Shown here: in pieces, positions 15,981-26,163 of the stretch | Numbering within the stretch: the stretch's first letter is position 1 | Layout: each line of letters starts with the position of its first letter | NCBI GenBank assembly: GCA_025370075.1 | Contig: CP073016.1 | Location: 3,782,001-3,846,000, forward strand | DNA: 64,000 nucleotides | Reading direction: 5' to 3' | Source: Chryseotalea sp. WA131a | Lineage (GTDB): Bacteria; Bacteroidota; Bacteroidia; Cytophagales; Cyclobacteriaceae | Position numbers and translations under genes: made by a program | Notes under the pieces: generated by a model | Told to the model about the DNA's origin: nothing | The model's input: only the letters and a program-made list of their open reading frames with translations | The model's database searches: none

Positions 15981-18437
15981 ATGCTGAAAAATTATATCAA
16001 AATTGCTTTTCGCGGTTTGATCAAACAAAGGGTTTATACTGCGATTAATGTTATTGGGCTGGCGGTAAGCATCACGGCTTGCTTGCTCATTGCATTGTTT
16101 GTGAAAAACGAACTTTCTTATGACCGCTTTTTTCCGGATGCTGATCGGATATATAAAATGGTATTGGAGAGAAAGTACCCCGGCCATTCAACCTTCTATG
16201 CTTCCATTCCTCATTCGTATGCCACGGTAATCCAACGCGATTTTCCTGAAGTGGAGAATACCTTACACATGGGTGGCACTGGAAAAGATTCAAACATCAA
16301 ATACAAAGTAAACGATAACGAAATCAAAACTTTTGAGGAGGATTATTTCATGTTTACCGATTCAGCCTTTTTTTCATTTTTTGACGTTGGCTTGTTAAAA
16401 GGCGATAAAAAGACTGCGCTTGCAATACCCAATCAAGTCATTCTTTCTGAAACTACAGCACAACGCTATTTTGGAAAAGATGAGCCAATTGGCAAAGTAA
16501 TTTCTGGTGACTTTGGAGAGCTTAAAGTAACAGGGGTTTTTAAAGATGTGCCATCCAACTCGCATTTACGATTTGATGCCATGGTTTCCTTCTCTGCTAC
16601 CGAATTTAGGAAAACAGAAAATTTTATCACCTTCGATGCCTATACGTATATCAAGTTAAAACCAGGCGCTTCCGCAAAAGCCTTAGAGTCAAAATTTCCT
16701 AAGATGGTTGACACTTATGCTGCTGGTCAAATTGAACGAGAGTTAGGTCAATCGTGGCAAGACTATAAAAAAGCAGGAAACGGCTATCGGTATTTTTTGC
16801 AATCGCTTCCCTCTATTCATTTAGATCCAACAAACATTGAAGGTACTAGCACGCCAAGCGGAAATCGAAATCATGTTTATGCTTTGATTTTTATTGCCGC
16901 TTTGATTCTATCCATCGCGTGTATCAACTTCATGAACCTAGCTACTGCTCGCTCGGCCGAGCGTGCTCGTGAGGTGGGTGTAAGAAAAGTGATGGGCTCG
17001 CTTAAAAGTCAATTGGTGACCCAATTTCTCACAGAGGCCACGTTACTCTCCTTGATCGGTACGTGTCTCGCCATCTTGGGGGCTTATTTATTATTGCCTT
17101 CGTTTAATTTGTTGGTTGAGAAAAACCTTCCATTTGTTTTTGGTATAGAAATTATTTTCGGGTTGATTGCCATTGTTCTTTTGGTGGGAATATTTGCTGG
17201 GCTTTATCCAGCTTTTGTATTGTCAAGCTTTAATCCTGTCACCGTAATGAAAGGAAATTTTACAGGCAGTGCCAAGGGATCGTGGCTACGAAACGGATTA
17301 GTGGTTTTTCAATTTATGATTTCCATTGTGTTGATTGTAAGCACCATTGTTGTTGGTGGGCAAATGAATTTCATTCAAAAGAAGGACCTTGGTTTCAATA
17401 AAGAAAAAGTGCTGATGATTGATCGAGCTTGGGCATTGCAAAAAAATGGAGAAGCCTTTAAAGAAGAAATCAAGAAAATGCCAGAGGTGGCGTCTGTGAC
17501 AGGCACCAGTTCGCGTGTAGGCAACCGCAACGATGTGTTTGGACAGATGTTTCAACCACAGGGTAGCAACGAAGTGCTCACCGTTAAGTCCATGATGGTG
17601 GATGATGACTTTGCCGAGATGATTGGTTTTACCTTAGCAGAGGGGAGGTTTTTCAGTAAAGAAACAACCGACTCCCTTCACATTTTGCTCAATGAATCGG
17701 CCATTAAAACCCTTGGGCTTACGGATCCAGTAGGCCGGAAGCTTTCTAACACCGATCTATTCCAGGGAGATTCGGCAAGAGCCAACACACGTCTTTTTAC
17801 GATTATCGGGATTGTAAAGAATTTTCATTTTCAGTCGTTGCATGATGAAATCACTCCGTTGGTCATGTTCAACACAGAAGTTTTTGGACGCTATGCCAAT
17901 CCAAATTACATCGCAGTAAAATTGAAATCGGATAATACTCAATCAACGCTAGCAAAAATAGAAAGCAAGTGGAAGGAGTTGGCACCCGAACGACCATTTC
18001 ATTATGAATTTTTGGATGAAAACCTTCATCAAAATTATTCCGAAGAGCAACGTTCAGGTAAAATCTTTTCTGTCTTCTCCAGCTTGGCTATCATCATTGC
18101 GTGTGTTGGGCTGTTTGGGCTTTCGGCCTACACCACCAGCCTGCGCACCAAAGAAATTGGCATACGAAAAGTAATGGGTGCATCGGTGGGGAGTGTGCTT
18201 ATTTTATTGTCGAAAGACTTTACTAAACTAGTGTTCATTGCATTTGTACTGGCCACACCAGTGGCTTGGTGGATGATGACTGTGTGGCTGAGTGGTTTTG
18301 CTTACCGCATTGAAATGGGACTTGGTTCTTTTGTTTTAGCAGGAAGCGTTGCGCTGTTGATCGCATGGCTCACGGTAAGTTATCAATCCATCAAGGCAGC
18401 TATTGTTAACCCCGTGAAGTCGTTGCGGAGTCAATAG
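15981..18437 (+). CDS. ABC transporter permease, FtsX/MacB type
   Basis: An 818-residue inner-membrane protein with the duplicated layout of large Bacteroidota FtsX-like permeases. TM1 is near 20-40 (VIGLAVSITACLLIALFV), followed by a MacB periplasmic core domain to about 285, three TM helices (to about 400) with RSAERAREVGVRKVMGS, another TM near 425, a second periplasmic domain, and a final three-TM bundle with RTKEIGIRKVMGASV. No ATPase gene is adjacent, so the partner must be encoded elsewhere. Cargo unknown; family members handle lipoproteins, antimicrobial peptides or signalling. Confidence 0.88.
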   Translation: MLKNYIKIAFRGLIKQRVYTAINVIGLAVSITACLLIALFVKNELSYDRFFPDADRIYKMVLERKYPGHSTFYASIPHSYATVIQRDFPEVENTLHMGGTGKDSNIKYKVNDNEIKTFEEDYFMFTDSAFFSFFDVGLLKGDKKTALAIPNQVILSETTAQRYFGKDEPIGKVISGDFGELKVTGVFKDVPSNSHLRFDAMVSFSATEFRKTENFITFDAYTYIKLKPGASAKALESKFPKMVDTYAAGQIERELGQSWQDYKKAGNGYRYFLQSLPSIHLDPTNIEGTSTPSGNRNHVYALIFIAALILSIACINFMNLATARSAERAREVGVRKVMGSLKSQLVTQFLTEATLLSLIGTCLAILGAYLLLPSFNLLVEKNLPFVFGIEIIFGLIAIVLLVGIFAGLYPAFVLSSFNPVTVMKGNFTGSAKGSWLRNGLVVFQFMISIVLIVSTIVVGGQMNFIQKKDLGFNKEKVLMIDRAWALQKNGEAFKEEIKKMPEVASVTGTSSRVGNRNDVFGQMFQPQGSNEVLTVKSMMVDDDFAEMIGFTLAEGRFFSKETTDSLHILLNESAIKTLGLTDPVGRKLSNTDLFQGDSARANTRLFTIIGIVKNFHFQSLHDEITPLVMFNTEVFGRYANPNYIAVKLKSDNTQSTLAKIESKWKELAPERPFHYEFLDENLHQNYSEEQRSGKIFSVFSSLAIIIACVGLFGLSAYTTSLRTKEIGIRKVMGASVGSVLILLSKDFTKLVFIAFVLATPVAWWMMTVWLSGFAYRIEMGLGSFVLAGSVALLIAWLTVSYQSIKAAIVNPVKSLRSQ

Positions 18438-18516
18438 CTAGTTTATATCGCTTTTTCTTGAGGAGAGATTGCTTGGTTTGGTTCAATTAGCTAATTTAGC
18501 CAAACAATTTTTACTC

Positions 18517-18933
18517 ATGGATTATTTCTCTACCATCATTGGGCTATACTATATAATAATTGGTGTCGATGGCAACATCAGCGAAAAGGAAGTTGTGCTT
18601 GGCAAAAAGATGACTAAGGCCGAGGGCTTTGAAGAAAATAGGTTCGAGTCCACCATAGCGCTCTATCAAACGCTAGATTTCGGTAAGTTGTATAAAGATA
18701 CGTTGGTGGGGCTACGCAAATTGTCAACCGAAAGGCAAATCCGGTGTATTTCATGGATGTGCGTTATTGCCAACTCCGATGGTTTCATGGACAAGCGCGA
18801 GTGGGAACTGATTTATAAGATCTATCATACGGAGTTAGCGCTATCGCTAAATGAAATTATGAAAGCGCAGCGTGAACTGAATAAAATCCTTCACGGAAAA
18901 GATTTTTTGTCTTTTGGGATAAAGACGGATTAA
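18517..18933 (+). CDS. TerB-like helical protein
   Basis: A 138-residue all-helical protein. GLYYIIIGVDGNISEKEVVLGKKM and CVIANSDGFMDKREWELIYKIY are two acidic loops with the D-G-x-x-x-x-E spacing seen in TerB/DjlA-like domains, which may bind metal. The frame runs from a TTG at 18469, but ATG 18517 (MDYFSTIIG) fits the domain start better. It follows the permease by 79 bp on the same strand. Function unknown. Confidence 0.6.
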   Translation: MDYFSTIIGLYYIIIGVDGNISEKEVVLGKKMTKAEGFEENRFESTIALYQTLDFGKLYKDTLVGLRKLSTERQIRCISWMCVIANSDGFMDKREWELIYKIYHTELALSLNEIMKAQRELNKILHGKDFLSFGIKTD

Positions 18934-19016
18934 TCCACGACTGGTCGCCAAAAGTATTTCTTGATAGCGCGCATAGGCAGTAGGGCCGTGATTTGCCCGC
19001 AAAAGACTTTTTTTTG

Positions 19017-21833
19017 TTACCTACTCAAATACAAATTCCTTTCATTATAGATATTGAGGAAGTAGTCGTCCATCAAATCATCAATAAAGTAGATCGCTTC
19101 ACCAGTTGATTTCATCTCAGGGCCGAGCTCTTTGTTTACATCGGGGAATTTGCTGAACGAGAACACGGGCACTTTTATCGCGTAGCCTTTTTTGGTGGGG
19201 TTGAAATTAAAATCTTTCACCTTGCAATCGCCCAGCATTACTTTGGTGGCGTACTTCACATACGGCTCATCATACGCTTTGCAAATGAATGGCACTGTGC
19301 GTGAAGCACGTGGGTTGGCTTCAATAATGTACACTTTGTCATTCTTGATGGCGAACTGAATGTTGATCAACCCCACGGTTTTCAGCGCAACAGCAATGCG
19401 CTTGGTGTAATTTTCAATTTGCTTGATCACAAAGTCGCCCAGGTTGTAAGGCGGCAACACCGCATAGCTATCGCCTGAATGAATGCCGGCTGGCTCAATG
19501 TGCTGCATGATGCCAATGATGTACACATCTTCGCCATCGCAAATTGCATCGGCCTCGGCTTCAATGGCTCCATCCAAAAAGTGATCGAGCAGTACCTTAT
19601 TTTCAGGAAGGTGTTTCCAAATATCAAGAATATGGTGCTCAAGTTCTTTTTCGTTGATCACAATCTTCATGCTCTGCCCACCCAACACATACGAGGGACG
19701 AACCAGCAGCGGGAAACCAATTGTTTTGGAAACTTCGAGTGCTTCATCGGCATCGGTGGCCACACCAAAATCTGGATACGGAATTCCCAACTCTTTTAAC
19801 AAGGTTGAAAAACTTCCGCGGTCTTCGGCCAAGTCCAACGCCTCAAACGAAGTGCCTAAAATTTTCACGCCATACTTATGAAGTTTTTCCGCCAACTTCA
19901 ATGCCGTTTGTCCGCCCAACTGCACAATCACACCTTCGGGTTTTTCGTGCTGAATGATGTCCCACAGATGTTCCCAGAAGACTGGCTCGAAGTACAATTT
20001 ATCGGCAATGTCAAAATCGGTGGAAACCGTTTCAGGGTTGCAGTTGATCATGATGGTTTCGTAGCCCAACTCTTTTGCAGCCAACACACCGTGCACGCAC
20101 GAGTAGTCGAACTCGATTCCTTGTCCAATTCGATTCGGGCCAGAGCCCAATACAATTACTTTTTTCTTTTCCGATACGATTGATTCATTCTCGGTATCAA
20201 AAGTAGAATAATAATAAGGCGTCTTTGCTTCAAACTCAGCGGCACACGTATCTACCAATTTGAATACGCGGTTGATGCCCATCTCTCTGCGCTTTAAGTG
20301 CACTTCGCTTTCGAGGCAATCCATCAAGTGTGCCAACTGACGATCGGCATAGCCTTTTTCTTTGGCCGTGCGCATGAGCGAAACAGGAATGGTATCAACT
20401 TTATATTTTTCGATTTCTTTTTCTAATTCAACTAAATCCCAAATCTGCTCCAAGAACCATTTGTCAATCTTGGTCAGTTTTTGAATGGTTTTCATCGAGA
20501 TGCCGAGCTTCATCGAATCATAAATATGGAAGAGACGGTTCCAGCTCGGATGCTCGAGGCTATACAGCAAATCATCTTGCTTGGTCAACTCTTTTCCATC
20601 GGCACCTAAACCATTTCTTCTGATTTCTAAACTCTGACAAGCTTTTTGCAGTGCTTCCTGAAAATTCCTTCCAATACCCATCGCTTCGCCTACCGATTTC
20701 ATTTGCAAGCCTAGCTTGCGATCAGCACCGTGAAACTTATCGAAATTCCAGCGCGGAATTTTCACGATCACGTAGTCGAGTGCAGGCTCAAAGTAAGCAG
20801 TAGTTGTGCCCGTAATCGCATTCTTCAACTCATCTAAGTTATAACCAATAGCCAACTTGGCCGCGATTTTTGCAATCGGGTAGCCCGTAGCTTTTGATGC
20901 GAGTGCTGATGAACGAGACACACGCGGGTTGATTTCGATGCCGATGATTTGATCATCATTATCTGGATTGACAGAGAACTGCACGTTGCAACCGCCTGCA
21001 AACTTACCGATGCCATTCATCATTTTAATGGCGAGGTCGCGCATGTGTTGATACACGGTGTCGGGCAGCGTCATCGCGGGTGCTACCGTAATCGAGTCGC
21101 CCGTGTGGATGCCCATCGGGTCAAAGTTTTCGATCGAGCAGATGATGATTACGTTTCCTTTTCCATCGCGCAGTAACTCCAACTCATATTCTTTCCAGCC
21201 CATAATGCTCTGCTCCACCAACACCTCGTGGATGGGTGATGCTTGCAAGCCACGGTTCAGTGCTTGATCAAAATCTTCTGGCTTGTTCACAAAACCTCCA
21301 CCCGTTCCACCCAAGGTAAATGAGGGACGAATCACCAACGGAAAGCCAATTTCCTGCGCAATTTCTTTTCCTTTCAAAAACGAAGTGGCCGTAGAGCCTT
21401 TGCATACACCCACGCCCAACTCCAACATCTTCAACCGGAATTTCTCGCGGTCTTCGGTGGTTTCAATGGCTTTGATGTCAACGCCAATAATTTTCACACC
21501 GTAATGCTCCCAAATACCTGCCTTATCGCACTCGATGCATAAGTTCAATGCCGTTTGCCCGCCCATGGTAGGCAGTACGGCATCGATGTTGTGTTTCTCC
21601 AAAATTTCGCGGATGTATTTTTTCTCCAGCGGCTTCAAATACACATGGTCGGCCGTCACCTTATCGGTCATAATCGTGGCCGGGTTGGAGTTGATGAGGA
21701 TCACTTCGATGCCCTCTTCGCGCAGCGAGCGAGAAGCTTGTGAACCTGCGTAATCAAATTCGCAGGCTTGACCAATAATAATAGGGCCGCTGCCGATAAT
21801 CAGTACGGAGCGAATGCTTCTATCGCGTGGCAT
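19017..21833 (-). CDS. carB: Carbamoyl-phosphate synthase large subunit
   Basis: A 938-residue synthetase that makes carbamoyl phosphate for pyrimidine and arginine synthesis from bicarbonate, ATP and glutamine-derived ammonia. The two homologous ATP-grasp halves are clear: VLIIGSGPIIIGQACEFDYAGSQA at the N-terminus and VIVLGSGPNRIGQGIEFDYSCVH near 570, each followed by GGQTALNL/GGQTALKL. It is slightly shorter than the usual ~1070 residues because the C-terminal allosteric MGS-like domain is missing; the protein ends soon after the second ATP-grasp at NIYNERNLYLSR. carA is not nearby. The start is the ATG at 21833. Confidence 0.95.
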   Translation of the reverse strand: MPRDRSIRSVLIIGSGPIIIGQACEFDYAGSQASRSLREEGIEVILINSNPATIMTDKVTADHVYLKPLEKKYIREILEKHNIDAVLPTMGGQTALNLCIECDKAGIWEHYGVKIIGVDIKAIETTEDREKFRLKMLELGVGVCKGSTATSFLKGKEIAQEIGFPLVIRPSFTLGGTGGGFVNKPEDFDQALNRGLQASPIHEVLVEQSIMGWKEYELELLRDGKGNVIIICSIENFDPMGIHTGDSITVAPAMTLPDTVYQHMRDLAIKMMNGIGKFAGGCNVQFSVNPDNDDQIIGIEINPRVSRSSALASKATGYPIAKIAAKLAIGYNLDELKNAITGTTTAYFEPALDYVIVKIPRWNFDKFHGADRKLGLQMKSVGEAMGIGRNFQEALQKACQSLEIRRNGLGADGKELTKQDDLLYSLEHPSWNRLFHIYDSMKLGISMKTIQKLTKIDKWFLEQIWDLVELEKEIEKYKVDTIPVSLMRTAKEKGYADRQLAHLMDCLESEVHLKRREMGINRVFKLVDTCAAEFEAKTPYYYSTFDTENESIVSEKKKVIVLGSGPNRIGQGIEFDYSCVHGVLAAKELGYETIMINCNPETVSTDFDIADKLYFEPVFWEHLWDIIQHEKPEGVIVQLGGQTALKLAEKLHKYGVKILGTSFEALDLAEDRGSFSTLLKELGIPYPDFGVATDADEALEVSKTIGFPLLVRPSYVLGGQSMKIVINEKELEHHILDIWKHLPENKVLLDHFLDGAIEAEADAICDGEDVYIIGIMQHIEPAGIHSGDSYAVLPPYNLGDFVIKQIENYTKRIAVALKTVGLINIQFAIKNDKVYIIEANPRASRTVPFICKAYDEPYVKYATKVMLGDCKVKDFNFNPTKKGYAIKVPVFSFSKFPDVNKELGPEMKSTGEAIYFIDDLMDDYFLNIYNERNLYLSR

Positions 21834-21857
21834 AGAGTAGTGGTTGGATAAATCTCG

Positions 21858-21865
21858 CAAAAATA
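21858..21865 (-). promoter_or_regulatory. -7 promoter element of carB
   Basis: TATTTTTG on the minus strand, an exact TAnnTTTG match, 24 bp before the carB ATG. Confidence 0.45.
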
Positions 21866-22016
21866 ACAAGTCAATCGTAGCTATCCGCACACTCTGGAAA
21901 TTAATTCATTTTATTTTTAATGACTTAGCTTTTGGATAGACAAATCGGCTCAAGCAAGGTCTTTTACAATGCGAAGGGAATGCTAACTTGCTTCTTTTAT
22001 ATCTACTCCAAATTAA

Positions 22017-23252
22017 ATGGCAGAAGCTAATCCATACGCGGTACTCGCAATCAAAGACTTCCGGTTTTTTATTGCCGCGAGGTTGTTGGTAACGTTGGCC
22101 ATTTTAGTGCAGGCGGTGGTGGTGGGTTGGCAGGTTTACGAAATCACAAAGGACCCTCTTTCGCTTGGCTTAATTGGTTTGGCAGAAGCCATTCCTGCGA
22201 TTACCGTTTCCTTATATGCAGGGCATCTAGCAGATATTGTTGAGCGAAAAAAGATTATTGTCGTGTGCCTGGTCACGCTCGTGCTGTGTTCGTTCGCGCT
22301 GCTTTTTTTTACCGTTGATATGGGGGCGTTCATTTTGGCCAATGGTGCCTTGCCTATTTATGTGGTGATTTTTGTGAGTGGTATTGCCCGCGGCTTTTTG
22401 TCGCCCGCCAATTTTTCGTTTATGCCACAATTGGTAAGTCGTGATTTATATCAGAACGCCATTGTGTGGAATAGTACCTTGTGGGAAGGTGCGGCCGTGG
22501 GTGGCCCCATTTTGGGTGGGTTGATTTATGGATACTTTGACATTACCACCGCTTACGCAATGGATGCTGCATTGATGGTTGGGGGCTTACTTTGCATCAT
22601 TCTTATTCCCAACCGTCCTCTTCCCCCGATTAGTGAAGAGCAAAATGTGTTTGAAAAAATAAAAGCGGGAATCAAATTCGTATTTCAAAATCAAATCATC
22701 TTGGGGGCCATCACCCTCGATTTGTTTGCCGTGCTATTTGGTGGTGCAGTGGCATTGTTGCCGATTTTTGCCAACGAGATTTTGCATGTAGGCAAAGAAG
22801 GGCTGGGCTTTCTTCGCTCGGCCCCTGGCATCGGGGCGGTTTTAATGGCGGTGTACATCACACGCAATCCCATCCAAAAAAACATGGGAAGGATTTTGCT
22901 GTGGTGCGTGGCCGGATTTGGCGCGTGCATGATTGGCTTTGGTCTCTCTACTTATTTCTGGCTGTCCATGGCTTTATTAATATTGAGCGGCATGTTTGAC
23001 TGCGTAAGTGTGATTGTTCGCAGCACCCTGATCCACACACTCACACCCGAAAACATGAAGGGAAGGGTATCGGCTGTAAACAGTATTTTCATTGGCTCCA
23101 GCAACGAGATTGGTTCGTTTGAATCGGGTGTTGCTGCAAAACTTTTGGGTGTAGTTCCTTCCGTGATCTTTGGTGGTGTGATGACCCTAGGCGTGGTGGC
23201 CGTTACCGGATGGAAGGCGGTGAAGTTGAGAAGGTTGGATAATGTAAAATAG
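22017..23252 (+). CDS. MFS transporter
   Basis: A 411-residue membrane protein with about 12 hydrophobic segments. The A-motif-like loop GHLADIVERKKI after TM2 (about 70-80) is typical of the major facilitator superfamily. The family resembles the enterobactin-exporter (EntS-like, MFS_3) group, with GFLRSAPGIGAVLMA in the second half. The cargo cannot be inferred; no biosynthetic genes are adjacent. It is divergent from carB across about 180 bp. Confidence 0.85.
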   Translation: MAEANPYAVLAIKDFRFFIAARLLVTLAILVQAVVVGWQVYEITKDPLSLGLIGLAEAIPAITVSLYAGHLADIVERKKIIVVCLVTLVLCSFALLFFTVDMGAFILANGALPIYVVIFVSGIARGFLSPANFSFMPQLVSRDLYQNAIVWNSTLWEGAAVGGPILGGLIYGYFDITTAYAMDAALMVGGLLCIILIPNRPLPPISEEQNVFEKIKAGIKFVFQNQIILGAITLDLFAVLFGGAVALLPIFANEILHVGKEGLGFLRSAPGIGAVLMAVYITRNPIQKNMGRILLWCVAGFGACMIGFGLSTYFWLSMALLILSGMFDCVSVIVRSTLIHTLTPENMKGRVSAVNSIFIGSSNEIGSFESGVAAKLLGVVPSVIFGGVMTLGVVAVTGWKAVKLRRLDNVK

Positions 23253-23264
23253 CAAAGTTCGCCC

Positions 23265-24482
23265 TTAGTTGATCGGGGCTATTTTTCTGATTCTATTATT
23301 GAAGGTATCGCAGACATAGATATTATTGCTGCCATCTACAAACAATCCTGTGGGTTTGAAAAATTTGGCTTCATTGCCAAAACCATCCTGATATCCCGCA
23401 ACGCTTCCCGCAACTAATTCAATTTGCCCCTGGTTATCTATTTTGATAATAGTATCGCCATTTACAGTGTAAATATTTCCTTCTCTGTCTATTGTTAATC
23501 CACCATTAAGCTTTAGGCTTTCTTTAGATATCAAAGTTGAAACATTGCTCGTGGTAGAACGTCTGATCTTGCTACCCAATGAAAACTCAGTGAATATGAG
23601 ATTTTTTTGGTTATCCGTTGTAATTTTAAATGGAATAACTTTCGCGCTTTCTGTTGGACCATCCACAGAGCTAAAGCTACCATCACCCGTAAACACCTTT
23701 ATCGTTCCTGATAAATCTACACTTTTTATTTGCCCGATATCTACAACAAAAAGAGAGTTGTCAACCAATGTTATTCCAAGTAGGGCAGAAAATATTGATG
23801 CATTCATAGCCCCACATAGTGTTGTAACATTTCCGTTCAAATCTACTTTTCGGATGAATCTATAGTCAGCAACATAAAGATTGTCGGCATCATCCATTGA
23901 AATTCCACTGATTCGCTGATTGAATTTTGCAATCCCTGTAGCTCCATCACCATGCCCATATGTACTACTACCGGCATAAAGAGAAACGTTACCATTGATA
24001 TCTATCTTTCGAATCACAAAGTTATCTGCAATAAATAAATTGCCCTTTTTATCCATTGTAAGTTCCTCTGGCTGACTAAAGGATGCCTGTAGACCATTCC
24101 CATCTTTAGTTCCAAAAAGCCCACTACCAGCAACGGTACTTACTTGATAGGATTTGAGAATATTAAAAATGGCTGGATTCGATCTCTTATCTACAAGAGA
24201 AACAGAAATTAATTTTGCTCCCACAGTTAGTTTCTCCGGGATCCTTATAAACAGCTTATTTACAGCAACAGAATCAACTTTTCCTTCAATTTGATCAAAA
24301 GAAACGGAGATTTTATTTTTATCAGATCCAAAATTTGAACCGGTAATAATTAATTGGCTACCGATGAAGCCAGAATCTGAGCTGAGTGTAAATATTACAG
24401 GCTCTTTCAATACAGTTTCCTTCTCGCAAGAAACTATTAGAAGGAACAGCCAAAAGAAACAATTGAATTTTACTTTCAACAT
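23265..24482 (-). CDS. IPT/TIG and NHL-repeat lipoprotein
   Basis: A 405-residue surface or periplasmic lipoprotein. The signal MLKVKFNCFFWLFLLIVSC ends in a lipobox (LIVSC, C19). An IPT/TIG-like Ig fold follows at about 28-108. Several NHL-type beta-propeller repeats then run to the end (PEELTMDKKGNLFIADN, ISMDDADNLYVADYR, LTIDREGNIYTVN, LFVDGSNNIYVCDTFNNRIRKI). Such proteins bind carbohydrate or protein ligands; no enzyme activity is suggested. A perfect -7 element ends 4 bp before the ATG. Confidence 0.85.
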   Translation of the reverse strand: MLKVKFNCFFWLFLLIVSCEKETVLKEPVIFTLSSDSGFIGSQLIITGSNFGSDKNKISVSFDQIEGKVDSVAVNKLFIRIPEKLTVGAKLISVSLVDKRSNPAIFNILKSYQVSTVAGSGLFGTKDGNGLQASFSQPEELTMDKKGNLFIADNFVIRKIDINGNVSLYAGSSTYGHGDGATGIAKFNQRISGISMDDADNLYVADYRFIRKVDLNGNVTTLCGAMNASIFSALLGITLVDNSLFVVDIGQIKSVDLSGTIKVFTGDGSFSSVDGPTESAKVIPFKITTDNQKNLIFTEFSLGSKIRRSTTSNVSTLISKESLKLNGGLTIDREGNIYTVNGDTIIKIDNQGQIELVAGSVAGYQDGFGNEAKFFKPTGLFVDGSNNIYVCDTFNNRIRKIAPIN

Positions 24483-24486
24483 AAAT

Positions 24487-24494
24487 CAAAGATA
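24487..24494 (-). promoter_or_regulatory. -7 element 4 bp before NHL lipoprotein start
   Basis: TATCTTTG on the minus strand, an exact TAnnTTTG match, with a 4-bp gap to the ATG at 24482. One of five such very close placements in the window. Confidence 0.5.
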
Positions 24495-24585
24495 AGATTT
24501 CCTTTATCAAGTAAAATACCCAATCGTAGAAAATTGTGATTTTTATGGGTATTTATCCTACCTTCATTGTAAAAACCTTGAAACC

Positions 24586-25875
24586 ATGTCATCCCGCAGA
24601 TCCTTCTTTAAAAAATCCATCGGCATAGCCGGTGCCGCTTCCCTTACTTCGATTGCAACGCAAGCAAAAGCAGAAGACATTTCTGATGCGTTGTTTGAAC
24701 TGAACAAACTTTTGCCCGAGGAAGCGGCCACGGATGAAGACCTCTGGGCACGCATGGCGCAAGCTTACACCGTTTCGCCCAATATTTTGAATCTTAACAA
24801 TGGCGGGGTAAGTCCGCAACCCAAAGTAGTGCAAGATGCGGTGGATCGTTACTACCACCTAAGCAACGAAGCGCCCACGTATTACATGTGGCAAATTTTG
24901 GATAAAGGTCGCGAGCCGTTGCGCAGAAAATTGGCCGACTTGGCGGGTGTCTCTCCTGAAGAATTGGCCATCAACCGAAATACCACCGAGGCACTGGGTA
25001 CATTTACGTGGGGAATCGACTTAAACAAAGGCGATGAAATTGTAATGACCAAGCAGGATTACCCCAACATGATTCACGCATGGAAGCAGCGCGAATTGCG
25101 CGAAGGGGTGAGAATCAATTGGATCAATTTATCGCTGCCTGTCGATAATGACGAAGTGGTTTTGAAAGCCTATATCGATGCTACAACTTCCAAAACCAAG
25201 ATTTGGCACATCACACACTTACTGACTTGGACGGGCCAGATTTTACCGGCCGCTAAGTTGTGTGCCGAGGCACGTAGGCGCGGTATTATTTCAATTGTAG
25301 ATGCCGCGCATTCTTTCGCTCATGTCGATTATAAAATTTCTGATTTCAATTGCGATTACTTTGGCACCAGCTTGCACAAGTGGTTGTGCGCTCCGTTCGG
25401 CACAGGCTTGATGTACATCCGTAAAGACAAGATTGAAAAAACGTGGCCGCTGTTCCCTACCGACAAACCTCAGAGTGCGGACATCCGAAAGTTTGAAGCG
25501 TTGGGCACACGATCTTTTGCACCCGAGCAAGCCATTGGGCAAGCCATCGATTTTCACAATGCCATTGGTGCCAAAAGAAAGCAAGAGCGACTCCATTACT
25601 TAAAAAAGTATTGGTGCGAGGCCGTCACCAAAAATCCAAGAGTGAAACTTCACATCTCACTAAAGCCAGAGTATTCGTGTGCGCTCGGCACATTCAGTAT
25701 TGATGGCATCGCTCCAGGTGATATCGCTTCGAAACTATTTGCCGATTATCAAATCCACACCGTTTCCATTGTTTGGGAAAATGTAAGTGCCGTGCGCGTT
25801 ACGCCTCACGTGTACACCACAACAAAGGACTTAGATCGGTTTATTGAAGCAGTGGGGAAGATTGCGGGTTCTTAA
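24586..25875 (+). CDS. Class V aminotransferase, Tat-exported
   Basis: A 429-residue PLP enzyme of the isopenicillin N epimerase-like/class V group. The start SSRRSFFKKSIGIAGAASL carries a twin-arginine motif (RRSFFK) and hydrophobic stretch, so the folded, cofactor-loaded enzyme is probably exported. PLP-site features are NNGGVSPQPKVV, NRNTTEALGTFTWGI, the VDAAHSFAHVDY aspartate block and the lysine in FGTSLHKWLCAPFGTG. Substrate unknown. A plausible promoter (TTG, 22 bp, TACCTTCA) lies upstream. Confidence 0.88.
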   Translation: MSSRRSFFKKSIGIAGAASLTSIATQAKAEDISDALFELNKLLPEEAATDEDLWARMAQAYTVSPNILNLNNGGVSPQPKVVQDAVDRYYHLSNEAPTYYMWQILDKGREPLRRKLADLAGVSPEELAINRNTTEALGTFTWGIDLNKGDEIVMTKQDYPNMIHAWKQRELREGVRINWINLSLPVDNDEVVLKAYIDATTSKTKIWHITHLLTWTGQILPAAKLCAEARRRGIISIVDAAHSFAHVDYKISDFNCDYFGTSLHKWLCAPFGTGLMYIRKDKIEKTWPLFPTDKPQSADIRKFEALGTRSFAPEQAIGQAIDFHNAIGAKRKQERLHYLKKYWCEAVTKNPRVKLHISLKPEYSCALGTFSIDGIAPGDIASKLFADYQIHTVSIVWENVSAVRVTPHVYTTTKDLDRFIEAVGKIAGS

Positions 25876-25929
25876 AAAGAACTAATTTTTATACTATGCT
25901 CGGCCTCCGCAATCTCATCGTTTGTGTTT

Positions 25930-25968
25930 GTGCAGTGGTGCGATTTCGAAGCCGCGTCTTGTCCACGT
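25930..25968. repeat. Islet repeat unit A
   Basis: A 39-bp unit beginning GTGCAGTGG and ending TTGTCCACGT (25959-25968). It aligns with unit B at 24 of 39 positions. Confidence 0.5.
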
Positions 25969-26124
25969 GCACAAAATTTTATAAAATAAATATACTTCAA
26001 TATTACTAGCCCCGCCACCATTGCGCAAACATACTGTTGGTAGCTGTAGGCCCTGCTCCGAACTTCTTTCGTAGCCTTGTCTTTCGTCACCCTTTAGTGT
26101 TAGATTACTCTTTATAATTCAGTC

Positions 26125-26163
26125 GTGCGGTGGGGCATTTTTCATCGGCTACTTTGTCCACGT
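26125..26163. repeat. Islet repeat unit B
   Basis: A 39-bp unit beginning GTGCGGTGG and ending TTGTCCACGT (26154-26163), 195 bp from unit A. It lies just beyond the 3' end of the HEPN-partner gene. Confidence 0.5.

Noticed and set aside
18934..19016. Terminator between the TerB-like gene and carB
   Set aside because: There is a T-run but no convincing stem; not annotated.
25872..26090. 72-residue minus-strand open frame
   Set aside because: It lies over repeat unit A, shows no domain or signal, and has an odd composition; treated as noncoding.
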